The notes below the pieces were generated by a model. The model had not been told where the DNA came from, did no database searches, and worked only from the letters and a program-made list of their open reading frames with translations. The translations under genes were made by a program, and so were the position numbers. A stretch of 64,000 nt of DNA from Flavobacterium sp. N1994. GTDB taxonomy: Bacteria; Bacteroidota; Bacteroidia; Flavobacteriales; Flavobacteriaceae. The stretch spans positions 3,100,001-3,164,000 of the forward strand of contig NZ_CP109999.1 in the NCBI RefSeq assembly GCF_025947145.1, read 5' to 3'. Position 1 is the stretch's first letter; each line of letters opens with the position of its first letter. Below, piece after piece: positions 7,134 through 17,700 of the stretch.

Positions 7134-9608
7134 ATGTTAGACGTAAAAGATTTTACTTTTTTTGACCAACAAAATAGTTTTGACTTCAAAGGGTTTTTAA
7201 TTAAGACTTTGAGCTATTGGAAGTGGTTTGTTATTGCATTAATCATTGCCTTTTCTATAGCGCATCAAGTAAACGTTAGGAAACAAAAAATTTATGGTGT
7301 TGAAACTACAATAACCATTCAAGAGGAAAACAATCCTTTTTTTACTTCTAATACCAGTTTAGTCTTCAATTGGGGCGGAACTTCTGATAAAGTTCAGATG
7401 ATTTCTACAACGCTTAAATCAAGGTCACATAACGAGATTGTGGTAGATAATAAGCAATTGTATATTGACTATTTATTACAAACTAAGTATTTCTTAAAAG
7501 ATGTCTATGGTGAGATTCCTTTTAAAGTTGTTGCAGATAAAAATCAATTTCAGTTACTGGAGCAGTTTGTAAAAGTAAAAATGATATCTGATAAGACTTA
7601 TCAAATTACTATCCCATTTCATGCTACTTTAGTGCCAGTTATTCGGTATTCAGACAACAAGATTACTACAATTCCTGTTCCTAATAAAGAGTTTAAAAAA
7701 ATATGTAGGGTAGGAGAAGACGTAAATTTACCCTTTCTTCATTGGAGGCTAAATTCATCTACTTTTACGGATACTGGGAATATTGGTGAAGAAATCTCCG
7801 TTCGTTTCAATAATTTCGATAAAACAGTGTCTAACTGTATGGGAATTAATGTGTCTATGGATGAAAAAGCAGGCTCCATTCTTAAACTAGGTGTGCAAGG
7901 AAACAACAAAAACAGAATGGTTGATTTTTTGAATGCTACTGTTGAAGTATTGATAAAAAGACAATTAGACAATAAAAATAAATTTGCTGAAAACACCATT
8001 AATTTCATTGATAAGCAATTGCTTTCTATGGAAAAGATAATGAAAAATTCAGGCGATGAGTTAAAGGATTTCGGAAAGAATAATAACATAATCGACATTG
8101 AGCAAGGAGGCTTAGATTATAAACAACGTCTGTTAGATTATGATACTAAGAAAGACGATGTTGAAAGAAAGATTGCTTACTTAAACACTTTAAAAAACTA
8201 TTTAAAAAGCAGTGTTGATTTTTCGAAATTACCAGCGCCAACCGTTGCAGGGATTGAAGAACCTAACATTAATACCAATGTTTCTAAATTGATTTCATTA
8301 TCGATACAACGATCTGAATTGGCCTATTCTATTAAAGGAGAGGTGTACTATGAAAGAATAGATAATGAAATACAATCGGTTAAGAAAGTATTGCTTGAAA
8401 ATATTAATTCCTATAGAAATGCCTTGTTGTATGATTTGAATTTAGCCAATCAAAAAATAAGTGTTGTAGAAGCTGAAATTAGCAAACTACCGGAAAACAA
8501 ACAAGAATGGTTAAAGTTGTCTAGGAAATATAATTTGAGTGATAACATTTATAATACTTTTTTACAAAAGAGGAGCGAAGCCTCTATTGTAAAAGCAGCG
8601 AATTTACCAGATATTCAAATTATAGATCCAGCTAAAGATGTTGGTGGCGGACTATTAGGTCCAAAAACTAGTGTGAATTATGTTTTGGCTTTCTTCATGG
8701 GAATAATCATCCCGCTGGTATTAGTGTTTTTTATCTTCTTTATTAGCAATTCAGTGCAAAACATTGAAGATATTTCATCACAAACTCAATTGCCATTAAT
8801 CGGAATTGTTGGAGTTAAACATTCGGAAAGTAATTTGTCGGTGTTTGAAAGACCTAAATCGGCCCTTTCGGAATCGTTTAGAGCTATTCGATCGTCACTT
8901 CAATTTTTATATAAAAAGCAAAGTATTTCTGGGACGAAGACATTAATGTTAACCTCTTCCGTCAGTGGTGAAGGGAAAACATTCTGTTCCTTAAACATAG
9001 CTACTGTTTTTGCCTTGAGCGAAAAGAAAACGATTATTCTTGGATTGGATTTAAGAAAACCAAAAATCTTTGACGATTTCAATATTCTTAATGATTTGGG
9101 TGCTGTAAATTATTTAATTGGTCAGAAAACGTTAGATGAGGTAATTCAAAAAACCCACATTCCATATCTTGATGTTATAACTTCTGGACCGATTCCTCCA
9201 AACCCTTCCGAATTGATTCTTGGCGATACGATGAAAGAATTGATTGCGGAATTAAAGAAAAAGTATGATTATATCATTTTGGATACACCACCAGTTGGAC
9301 TAGTTTCGGATGCATTAGAATTATCACAATATTGTGATGTTACTTTGTATGTGGTGCGTCAAAATTTTACCAAAAAAGAAATGCTAACATTATTAAATAA
9401 TAGAACCAAACGTGGCGAACTTAATAATGTGAGTATCATATTTAATGGATATGAAAACAAAGCCAAATATGGCGTTGGCTATGGCTACGGTTACGGTTAT
9501 GGCTATAGTTATGGCTATGGTTACGGAAGCGGATACCATGAAGATGAAGAGCCTACAGCATTTTTTGCAAAATGGAAATACCGAATATTAAAAAAATTAG
9601 GTAAATGA
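7134..9608 (+). CDS. Tyrosine-protein kinase/chain-length regulator (Wzc-like)
   Basis: An 824-residue fusion of a Wzz-type membrane domain and a cytoplasmic BY-kinase. A transmembrane segment near residues 30-45 and another near 515-535 flank a periplasmic/coiled-coil region. The kinase has Walker A SGEGKT (about 610), Walker A' ILGLDLRKP and Walker B YIILDTPPVG (about 714). The C-terminus carries a striking tyrosine cluster of ten Tyr (about residues 780-806) in Gly-Tyr repeats, followed by acidic residues; this is the autophosphorylation tail. It controls polymer length and export with the Wza-like lipoprotein. The last 4 bases overlap the next gene as ATGA, implying translational coupling. 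Confidence 0.92.
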   Translation: MLDVKDFTFFDQQNSFDFKGFLIKTLSYWKWFVIALIIAFSIAHQVNVRKQKIYGVETTITIQEENNPFFTSNTSLVFNWGGTSDKVQMISTTLKSRSHNEIVVDNKQLYIDYLLQTKYFLKDVYGEIPFKVVADKNQFQLLEQFVKVKMISDKTYQITIPFHATLVPVIRYSDNKITTIPVPNKEFKKICRVGEDVNLPFLHWRLNSSTFTDTGNIGEEISVRFNNFDKTVSNCMGINVSMDEKAGSILKLGVQGNNKNRMVDFLNATVEVLIKRQLDNKNKFAENTINFIDKQLLSMEKIMKNSGDELKDFGKNNNIIDIEQGGLDYKQRLLDYDTKKDDVERKIAYLNTLKNYLKSSVDFSKLPAPTVAGIEEPNINTNVSKLISLSIQRSELAYSIKGEVYYERIDNEIQSVKKVLLENINSYRNALLYDLNLANQKISVVEAEISKLPENKQEWLKLSRKYNLSDNIYNTFLQKRSEASIVKAANLPDIQIIDPAKDVGGGLLGPKTSVNYVLAFFMGIIIPLVLVFFIFFISNSVQNIEDISSQTQLPLIGIVGVKHSESNLSVFERPKSALSESFRAIRSSLQFLYKKQSISGTKTLMLTSSVSGEGKTFCSLNIATVFALSEKKTIILGLDLRKPKIFDDFNILNDLGAVNYLIGQKTLDEVIQKTHIPYLDVITSGPIPPNPSELILGDTMKELIAELKKKYDYIILDTPPVGLVSDALELSQYCDVTLYVVRQNFTKKEMLTLLNNRTKRGELNNVSIIFNGYENKAKYGVGYGYGYGYGYSYGYGYGSGYHEDEEPTAFFAKWKYRILKKLGK
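9470..9531 (+). repeat. Gly-Tyr coding hexanucleotide tract in wzc tail
   Basis: Alternating GGY-TAY codons (nine Tyr after GVG) form an imperfect 6-bp tandem repeat. In-frame slippage here would change the number of phosphorylatable tyrosines without breaking the gene. Confidence 0.7.
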
Positions 9609-10585
9609 TAGGAGCTAAAACGACCATATTAATTACCGGAGGAGCTGGATTTATTGGGTCTAATCTTTGTGAGTATTTCTTATCTAAAGCATATTTTGTA
9701 GTTTGTTTGGATAATTTTGCTACAGGACATAGGCATAACATTGCCCCATTTTTAAAATTGGATCATTTTAAATTAATTGAAGGAGATATCCGGAATTTAG
9801 AACACTGTAGAGCAGCAGTTGCAGGAGTTGATTATGTGTTGCATCAAGCCGCTTTAGGTTCGGTTCCTCGTTCCATAAACGATCCTATAACTACAAATGA
9901 AGTAAATGTTGCTGGTTTTTTAAATATGCTGGTAGCTTCGAGAGATGCAGGGGTTAAAAGATTTGTTTATGCCGCCAGTTCTTCTACTTATGGTGACTCG
10001 GAAAGCTTACCAAAAGTGGAAGACAAAATTGGGAAACCTCTTTCTCCTTATGCTATTACAAAATATGTAAACGAATTATATGCTGAAATTTTCAGTACTA
10101 CTTATGGTATAGAAACTATTGGTTTGCGCTATTTCAATGTTTTTGGAAGAAGGCAAGATCCTAATGGGGCTTATGCGGCTGTTATTCCTAAATTTGTAAT
10201 GCAGTTAATGGAGCATGAAAGTCCGATTATCAATGGAGATGGTAATTTTTCAAGAGATTTTACCTATATCGATAATGTGATTCAGATGAATGAATTAGCG
10301 ATGTTGACTCAAAATAAGGAAGCTATTAATACCGTTTACAATACCGCTTTTGGTGATAGAACCACTTTAAATGATATGGTTTCTTATTTGAAAGAGTATT
10401 TATCCGAATTTGATGCTGAAATAGCTAACGTTAAAGTGATACACGGACCCAATAGAGCTGGCGATATTCCGCATTCTTTGGCAAGTATTGATAAAGCAAA
10501 AAAATTAGTAAGCTATGCTCCCAAATATTCTTTTCAAGAGGGCTTAAAAGAAGCTGTGAAATGGTATTGGGATAATTTAAAATAA
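9605..10585 (+). CDS. UDP-N-acetylglucosamine C4-epimerase-like SDR (WbpP/TviC type)
   Basis: A 326-residue extended short-chain dehydrogenase/reductase. The NAD-binding TGGAGFIGSNL is at about 10-20, the Ser/Thr of the catalytic site in YAASSSTYGDS, and the catalytic pair Tyr149/Lys153 in YAITK. ALGSVPRS and GRRQDPNGAYAAVIPKF resemble WbpP and TviC, which interconvert UDP-GlcNAc(A) and UDP-GalNAc(A). The start overlaps the kinase stop by 4 nt. With the TviB/WbpA-type dehydrogenase at 12040, it would give the Vi-antigen-like route to UDP-N-acetylgalactosaminuronic acid. That pairing is inferred; substrate specificity has not been shown. Confidence 0.85.
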   Translation: MIGAKTTILITGGAGFIGSNLCEYFLSKAYFVVCLDNFATGHRHNIAPFLKLDHFKLIEGDIRNLEHCRAAVAGVDYVLHQAALGSVPRSINDPITTNEVNVAGFLNMLVASRDAGVKRFVYAASSSTYGDSESLPKVEDKIGKPLSPYAITKYVNELYAEIFSTTYGIETIGLRYFNVFGRRQDPNGAYAAVIPKFVMQLMEHESPIINGDGNFSRDFTYIDNVIQMNELAMLTQNKEAINTVYNTAFGDRTTLNDMVSYLKEYLSEFDAEIANVKVIHGPNRAGDIPHSLASIDKAKKLVSYAPKYSFQEGLKEAVKWYWDNLK

Positions 10586-10594
10586 AATATTAGA

Positions 10595-11986
10595 ATGAAA
10601 ATTAAAAACATTTGCTGTATTGGCGCAGGGTATGTAGGTGGACCAACGATGGCCGTTATAGCACAAAAATGCCCAAACATTAAAGTTACTGTAGTTGATT
10701 TAAACGAAGCTAGAATTGCTGCGTGGAATGACAAAGACGTTAGTAATATTCCGATATACGAACCTGGATTAAACGAGATGGTAGCTGGCACTCGTGGGAA
10801 AAACCTATTTTTTTCTACCGAAGTGGATAAAGCTATTGATGAAGCAGATTTAATTTTCATCTCAGTTAACACTCCAACCAAAACCTACGGAACTGGAAAA
10901 GGAATGGCAGCCGATTTGAAACATATCGAACTTTGCGCGCGTCAAATTGCCAGAGTTGCGAAAAACAATAAGATTATTGTTGAAAAATCAACCTTACCCG
11001 TTAGAACGGCAGAAGCATTAAAAAGTATATTAGATAATACTGGAAACGGAGTTCAATTTCAAATTCTCTCTAATCCTGAATTTTTAGCAGAAGGAACGGC
11101 TGTTCAAGATTTATTGAATCCAGACCGAGTTTTAATTGGAGGAGAAAATACACCTGAAGGACAAAAAGCTATAGCTTCTTTGGTTGATGTTTATGCTAAC
11201 TGGGTGCCAAGAGAGAGAATATTAACCACTAATGTTTGGTCATCAGAATTGTCAAAATTAGTGGCAAATGCTTTTTTAGCGCAACGAGTATCTTCTATCA
11301 ATGCTATTTCTGAATTGTGTGAAAAAACAGAAGCTAATGTTGATGAAGTAGCCAGAGCAATTGGAATGGATAGTAGAATCGGACCGAAGTTCTTAAAAGC
11401 TTCAGTAGGATTTGGAGGTTCTTGCTTTCAAAAGGATATTTTAAATTTAGTATACATTTCAAAAGCATTTGGACTAAATGAAGTAGCGGATTATTGGGAA
11501 CAGGTTATTATCATGAACGATCACCAAAAACGTCGCTTTTCTAAAAATATTGTGCAAACATTATACAATACGGTTTCAGGAAAAAAAATAACCTTTTTAG
11601 GATGGGCGTTTAAAAAAGATACTAATGATACTAGAGAATCTGCTGCTATTTATGTGGCTGACGATTTGATTAACGAACAAGCAAAAATTGCTTTGTTTGA
11701 CCCAAAAGTTTCTCAAAAACAAGTGCTTTCCGATTTAGATTATCTAGAAACAAGAAAGCCATCAGAAAACGAGAAACACATTTCTTCGTATGATAACCCT
11801 TATGATGCTTGTAAAAACGGCCACGCTATTGCTATACTAACAGAATGGGATGAATTTAAAGACTACGACTGGCAAAAAATATACGACAGTATGCTAAAAC
11901 CAGCGTTTGTTTTTGATGGAAGAAATCTATTGGATGCTGAGCATATGAAATCAATAGGATTTGTATATCAATCTATTGGTGTTTAA
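10595..11986 (+). CDS. UDP-glucose 6-dehydrogenase, animal/plant-like type
   Basis: A 463-residue UDP-glucose dehydrogenase that makes UDP-glucuronate with two NAD+. The N-terminal Rossmann fold is [18 protein letters not shown]; the substrate loop [16 protein letters not shown] region appears as [15 protein letters not shown]; the catalytic Cys277 lies in [10 protein letters not shown]. Length and motifs are closer to the eukaryotic-style enzyme (human Cys276) than to the ~390-residue enzymes of many bacteria. It lies 9 nt after the epimerase gene in the same operon, and UDP-GlcA is a likely building block of the exported polymer. Confidence 0.93.
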   Translation: MKIKNICCIGAGYVGGPTMAVIAQKCPNIKVTVVDLNEARIAAWNDKDVSNIPIYEPGLNEMVAGTRGKNLFFSTEVDKAIDEADLIFISVNTPTKTYGTGKGMAADLKHIELCARQIARVAKNNKIIVEKSTLPVRTAEALKSILDNTGNGVQFQILSNPEFLAEGTAVQDLLNPDRVLIGGENTPEGQKAIASLVDVYANWVPRERILTTNVWSSELSKLVANAFLAQRVSSINAISELCEKTEANVDEVARAIGMDSRIGPKFLKASVGFGGSCFQKDILNLVYISKAFGLNEVADYWEQVIIMNDHQKRRFSKNIVQTLYNTVSGKKITFLGWAFKKDTNDTRESAAIYVADDLINEQAKIALFDPKVSQKQVLSDLDYLETRKPSENEKHISSYDNPYDACKNGHAIAILTEWDEFKDYDWQKIYDSMLKPAFVFDGRNLLDAEHMKSIGFVYQSIGV

Positions 11987-12039
11987 TTTAATAAGTATAT
12001 TTAATTCCCTTTTTTAAATCAATTAGTTAAAAAAATCTC

Positions 12040-13317
12040 ATGAATATTAAAATAGCAGTTATTGGATTAGGATATGTTGGGTTACCACTAGCAAGATTAT
12101 TTGCTACAAAATATCCTGTAGTTGGTTTTGATATCAATCAAAATAGAATTCAAGAATTAAATGCAGGAAATGATGCTACGTTAGAAATAGACGAATCCAC
12201 TTTGAAAGGGGTATTGGTAAGTTCAAGTAGTAATGCAAACGGATTATATTGCAGTAGTACTATTGAAGATATTCAAAACTGTAATTATTACATTGTAACG
12301 GTTCCAACACCAGTGGATAAAAACAATAGACCTGATTTGACACCTTTATATAAATCAAGTGAAACAGTTGGTAAAGTCTTAAAAAAAGGAGATATTGTTA
12401 TTTATGAATCTACAGTTTATCCCGGAGTTACAGAAGAAGAATGTATTCCTGTATTGGAAAGAGTAAGCGGATTAAAATTCAATGTTGATTTCTTTGCGGG
12501 ATATTCTCCAGAGCGAATCAATCCAGGGGATAAGGAACATACGGTTGAAAAAATTCTAAAAGTAACCTCAGGTTCTACTCCAGAAATTGGACAAAGAGTG
12601 AACGAGTTATACAAATCAGTTATTACAGCTGGAACGCATTTAGCTCCCTCTATAAAAGTTGCAGAAGCAGCAAAAGTGATTGAAAATTCACAACGAGATA
12701 TCAATATTGCTTTTGTAAACGAACTGGCTAAGATTTTTAATTTGTTAGAAATTGATACCCATGCAGTATTAGAAGCTGCTGGTACTAAATGGAATTTTTT
12801 ACCGTTTAAACCAGGATTAGTTGGAGGACACTGCATCGGTGTAGATCCTTATTATTTGGCTCAAAAAGCACAAGAAAAAGGATACCATCCCGAAATTATT
12901 TTAGCCGGAAGACGACTGAATGATAGTATGGGAGAATACGTGGCTTCACAAGTGGTGAAACTGATGATTAAAAAAGGCATTACTATTAACGGTGCCCAAT
13001 TATTAATGTTAGGAATCACCTTCAAAGAAAATTGTCCCGATGTTCGAAATACCAAAATTGTGGATGTAGTGCATGCTTTGGCGGATTATGGAATTCAAGT
13101 AACCATATTTGACCCTTGGGCTAAACCATCAGAGGTAGCACATGAATATAAATTAACTACTACAAATGAACTTCCTTCAGCAACATTTGATGCTATTGTT
13201 CTTGGTGTAGCTCACAAGGAATTTACCACTATTGATTTATCTAAACTGAAAAAATCTAATGGGGTTCTATTTGATGTAAAAGGAGTATTAAACGAAAAAG
13301 CAGACGGAAGATTATAA
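12040..13317 (+). CDS. Nucleotide sugar dehydrogenase, UDP-HexNAc type (TviB/WbpA-like)
   Basis: A 425-residue UDP-sugar dehydrogenase different from the preceding one. Motifs are IAVIGLGYVGLPLARLFA (NAD site), VPTPVDKNNRPDLTPL, YSPERINPGDKEH and the catalytic Cys265 in GLVGGHCIGVDPYYLA. The last motif is typical of enzymes oxidising UDP-N-acetylhexosamines to uronic acids (TviB, WbpA, WbpO). Together with the WbpP/TviC-like epimerase it points to a HexNAcA unit in the polysaccharide. A 53-nt gap separates it from the upstream dehydrogenase, wider than elsewhere in the operon, but no promoter or terminator is evident there. Confidence 0.9.
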   Translation: MNIKIAVIGLGYVGLPLARLFATKYPVVGFDINQNRIQELNAGNDATLEIDESTLKGVLVSSSSNANGLYCSSTIEDIQNCNYYIVTVPTPVDKNNRPDLTPLYKSSETVGKVLKKGDIVIYESTVYPGVTEEECIPVLERVSGLKFNVDFFAGYSPERINPGDKEHTVEKILKVTSGSTPEIGQRVNELYKSVITAGTHLAPSIKVAEAAKVIENSQRDINIAFVNELAKIFNLLEIDTHAVLEAAGTKWNFLPFKPGLVGGHCIGVDPYYLAQKAQEKGYHPEIILAGRRLNDSMGEYVASQVVKLMIKKGITINGAQLLMLGITFKENCPDVRNTKIVDVVHALADYGIQVTIFDPWAKPSEVAHEYKLTTTNELPSATFDAIVLGVAHKEFTTIDLSKLKKSNGVLFDVKGVLNEKADGRL

Positions 13318-13327
13318 TTTTAAATTT

Positions 13328-14374
13328 ATGAAGAAGATATTAATTACAGGTGGTGCAGGTTTTATTGGTTCTCACGTAGTGAGACGATTTGTTACCAAAT
13401 ATCCAAATTATCAAATTTTTAATCTGGATGCCCTGACTTATGCGGGCAATCTAGAAAATATTGCAGATATTGATCAATCACCCAATTACACTTTTGTTAA
13501 AGGGGATATCGTTGATGCTGATTTTATTACTGATTTATTCCAAAAACATCAATTTGATGGCGTATTGCATTTGGCTGCGGAGTCTCATGTTGACCGCTCT
13601 ATTACCGACCCGTTGGCCTTTGTTAAAACCAATGTTATTGGTACCATGAACTTATTGAATGCCGCTAAAACCATTTGGAAAGACAACTTTGAAGGAAAGC
13701 GTTTTTATCACATTTCTACCGATGAGGTTTATGGAAGTTTAGGAGCTGAGGGATTGTTTACTGAAACGACTCCTTATGATCCAAACTCTCCTTATTCAGC
13801 ATCAAAAGCGAGTTCTGACCATTTTGTGAGAGCATATGGAGAGACTTATGGCTTGCCTTATGTAATTACAAATTGTTCTAATAATTACGGACCTAATCAT
13901 TTCCCTGAGAAATTGGTTCCGTTATTTATTCACAACATCATTAATAATAAATCATTGCCTGTTTATGGCGATGGTAAATATACACGTGATTGGTTATTTG
14001 TAATTGATCATGCTATTGCTATTGATTTAGTTTTCCATGAAGGAAAGAATCATGAGACTTATAATATAGGTGGTTTCAACGAATGGCAAAATATTGATTT
14101 GGTAAAATTACTTTGCCGTCAAATGGATGTAAAGCTAGGTCGCCCAGCAGGTGAATCTGAAAAGTTAATTACTTACGTAAAAGACAGACCCGGACACGAT
14201 TTACGTTATGCTATAGACGCTACTAAAATCAACAAAGAGTTAGGGTGGAAGCCTTCTGTAACTTTTGAACAAGGTATAGAAAAAACTATTGACTGGTATT
14301 TGTCTAATGAAGAATGGCTTAAAAACGTTACTTCAGGAGATTATCAAACGTATTATGAAAAGCAATATCAATAA
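13328..14374 (+). CDS. rfbB: dTDP-glucose 4,6-dehydratase
   Basis: A 348-residue RmlB enzyme that converts dTDP-glucose to dTDP-4-keto-6-deoxyglucose. The sequence shows ITGGAGFIGSHVVRRF, HLAAESHVDRSI, the catalytic STDEVYGSL, Tyr156/Lys160 in YSASK, and NNYGPNHFPEKLVPLFI. It starts 10 nt after the dehydrogenase and is the last gene of the operon. The usual partners rmlA, rmlC and rmlD are not in the window, so the downstream deoxysugar cannot be named. A strong terminator follows 22 nt after the stop. Confidence 0.94.
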   Translation: MKKILITGGAGFIGSHVVRRFVTKYPNYQIFNLDALTYAGNLENIADIDQSPNYTFVKGDIVDADFITDLFQKHQFDGVLHLAAESHVDRSITDPLAFVKTNVIGTMNLLNAAKTIWKDNFEGKRFYHISTDEVYGSLGAEGLFTETTPYDPNSPYSASKASSDHFVRAYGETYGLPYVITNCSNNYGPNHFPEKLVPLFIHNIINNKSLPVYGDGKYTRDWLFVIDHAIAIDLVFHEGKNHETYNIGGFNEWQNIDLVKLLCRQMDVKLGRPAGESEKLITYVKDRPGHDLRYAIDATKINKELGWKPSVTFEQGIEKTIDWYLSNEEWLKNVTSGDYQTYYEKQYQ

Positions 14375-14396
14375 ATCTCATTAATTCCAACATATT

Positions 14397-14424
14397 AAAT
14401 ATCCGCCTTAGCGGATATTTTTTT
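14397..14424 (+). terminator. Terminator ending the polysaccharide operon
   Basis: AAATATCCGC (14397-14406) pairs perfectly with GCGGATATTT (14411-14420) around CTTA and is followed by T residues. Confidence 0.9.
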
Positions 14425-14704
14425 GCTTTTTTGTCAATAAGCCTGTATTTATGGACTTGCTAATTTTAACCGGTAATTATTTTTGCTTTCTTACTTTATT
14501 AACTTAAAATCAATAATTTATTAACACGAAAACGTTTTCGCTTGTGTGGTAAGGTTTCCTTTTGTAATTTAGTTTATATAATTTTATAGTTTTATACTCC
14601 CAAATTTGCTTTAACCTGACATTCCTTTTGTTCATGATTTCACATTGTTTAATTTACAATGTAACAATTAAGGTTTTTTAAATCAATTTTTTAATTTTCT
14701 TATT
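14425..14704 (+). promoter_or_regulatory. Intergenic region before giant gene, with 14-bp palindrome
   Basis: Apart from the terminator at its start this stretch holds no gene. At 14527-14540 there is a perfect palindrome CGAAAACGTTTTCG, similar in form to LacI-family operators with a central CG. A TTTTG at about 14560 and T/A-rich DNA follow, but I find no exact TAnnTTTG box. The palindrome is about 165 nt before the ATG, so either the 5' leader is long or the site acts at a distance. Confidence 0.4.
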
Positions 14705-17700
14705 ATGAAAAAATTATTACTTTATTTAGTATTGTTAACTCCTTTATTTTCTTTTTCTCAAGTATTTAGAGAATGGACTGGTTCAGGAAACAATTGGAGT
14801 ACCACTTCAAACTGGACTTCTGGTGGGATTACTTATGCCCAATTAGAATGGAAAGGGAATGGATTAGCCACAAGTAACAATGATGCTGGTAATCCATTTA
14901 GTGCTTGGAGACTTTTTTTTACAGGTGCAAAATCGTATACGATTACTGGTAATCCTGTGAGTCTATTTGATTTTAGTACTAATAATAGTTGGGTGTTGAG
15001 TCAGTCTACTGTAGCTCAAACTATAAATAACACAGTAAATTTTTATGATGCTGGGTCAAGAACATCCTGGATAACCACTCAAAATTCAGGAAGCCTTACT
15101 TTTGGAGGGGCTATAGATATAGGTGGTGGAGTTACTGCTCTAAGAATTGCAGGAAGTAATACAAGCGGTACAATCACCATTAATGGAAATATAACTGGAA
15201 CTAGTAAACCCATTGATATTGGAACTGATGAATTAGGAAATGTTCAAACTAATACACGTGTGTTTTTTAATGGAACGAATTCGTATTCAGGTCCTACAAC
15301 CATTTATGGAGGGACTTTGTCTATTTCAAATAATGCAGCATTAGGGACGGCAGGTTTAAATGTCGGGAATGGAGCGAATACCTCCACTTTCGCAGTGACT
15401 GGAACTACAACAAGAACACAAAATATTAATATTATTGATAATTCCTCTGCGGGTGTTATTGATGTTTCTTCTGGACAATCATTTACCTTAAGTGGAAATT
15501 TAACAGGAGGTGCTAATAATGGTACAAAATACGGAAAAGATGGATCAGGAACGTTAGTGGTTAATGGTTCATCTAATACTTATAATGGACAAATACAAAT
15601 TGGAAACGGAACTGTTAGAGTTCAAACTGGTTTAGGAACAAATACTTCTACCAGCAACCGAGGGGTAGATTTGGGATTAAACGTTGGTGATGTTGCAACA
15701 ACGAATAATGTTAATTTACAAGCCATAAATGGAGTAACTGTTGGTCATTCTATTTATGTTGCTCCTAATACAAGTGGAGCCACTAGAACAATAAGTTTAT
15801 CTGGATCAGGAAGCTGTACATTTAATAATGAAATTTATTTAGGTGGTAATGTAACTTTTGATGGTGGTTCTGGAACCCTAAACTTAACAGGAAATATTAT
15901 TAATACAAGTGGTGTAATCGTTAATGGTGGAACAGTTGTTTATTCTGGTAATAATAAAACTTACACTGGAGCAACCAATGTTACAGCAGGAACACTAAGT
16001 GTCGTAAAATCAGGTTATACTGCTACAATTACTACTTCTGGTTTGAGTGTTGCATTTAGCCCTGCTCCTGCTAGAGGTAACTACACTATTTTACCTGGAG
16101 CTCTTAGCAGTGCCTCTACTTTATCAACTACTGGTTTAGGAGCTGGTCAAACAGCAAGTTTTAATGCTTCAACAGGAGTATTAACGGTAAATGATACACC
16201 AACAGTTTCTTTAGTTAGTAACGATGCTGATAATACATTTTGTTTAGGAACTAGCGTAACTTTTACTGCTACCGCTGCTAATGTTGGAGGAGGGACAGTT
16301 TCTTATAATTTTAAAGTAAATGGAAGTTCTGTACAAAGTTCTTCATCAAATGTTTATACAACAACAGGAATAACTAATGGACAAGCAGTAACAGTTGACA
16401 TTACGGTTACTGGAGGAACGTTTTTATCCTCAACTACAGCTACTAGCAATTCTATTTCAAATACGGTTCAATCACCTCCAGCTAGTGCAGGAAGTAATGG
16501 TACCTTAACAATCTGTTCTACTACTACTTTAACCACAGGATTGTTGTTTGGAGCCTTAACCGGTTCACCAGCAATAGGAGGAACATGGTCACCAGCTCCA
16601 GCAGGTGCGGGAACGTATACTTATACTCAAGCAGCTATTTCACCATGTTCAGGTAATAATACCGCAACAGTAGTGGTAACGGTTCAACCAGCACCAGCCA
16701 GTGCAGGAACTAATGGAACTTTAACGGTTTGCGCAGGAACTACTCCTAGTAATGCACAATTGTTTGCTGCTTTAGGAGGTTCGCCAGCAGCAGGAGGTAC
16801 TTGGTCAAACGTTGGATTGGTTTATACTTATACTCAAGCTGCCACTTCACCATGTACTGTTAATAATACAGCTACCGTAACTGTTACTGAACAAGCCTTA
16901 CCAGCAAGTGCAGGAAGTAATGGTACCTTAACAATCTGTTCTACTACTCCTTTGACCACAGGATTGTTGTTTAGTGCCTTAACTGGTTCACCAGCAGCAG
17001 GAGGAACTTGGTCACCAGCTTTGGCAGGTGCAGGAACTTATACTTATACTCAAGCGGCCACTTCGCCATGTACTGTTAATAATACAGCTACAGTAGTTGT
17101 TACGGTTCAACCAGCACCAGCAAGTGCAGGGACAAATGGAACTTTAACTGTTTGTGCAGGTACAACACCAAGTAATGCACAATTATTTGCTGCTTTAGGA
17201 GGTTCGCCAGCAGCAGGAGGAACTTGGTCTAATATAGGATTGGTTTATACTTATACACAAACTGCTATTTCACCTTGTGCTGTTAATAATACAGCTACAG
17301 TAACTGTTACTGAACAAGCCTTACCAGCAAGTGCAGGAAGTAATGGTACATTAACGATCTGTTCTACTACTCCTTTGACTACAGGATTGTTGTTTGGAGC
17401 TTTAACAGGTTCACCAGCGGCAGGAGGAACTTGGTCACCAGCTTTGTCAGGTGCAGGAACCTATACTTATACTCAAGCTGCTACTTCACCATGTACCGTT
17501 GATAATACAGCTACAGTTGTGGTTACGGTTCAACCAGCACCAGCCAGTGCAGGAAGTAACGGTACTTTAACTATTTGTTCTACGACTACTTTAACTACAG
17601 GATTGTTGTTTGGAGCCTTAGGTGGTTCTCCAGCAGCAGGCGGGACTTGGTCACCAGCACCAGCAGGGGCAGGAACGTATACATATACACAAGCAGCTAC

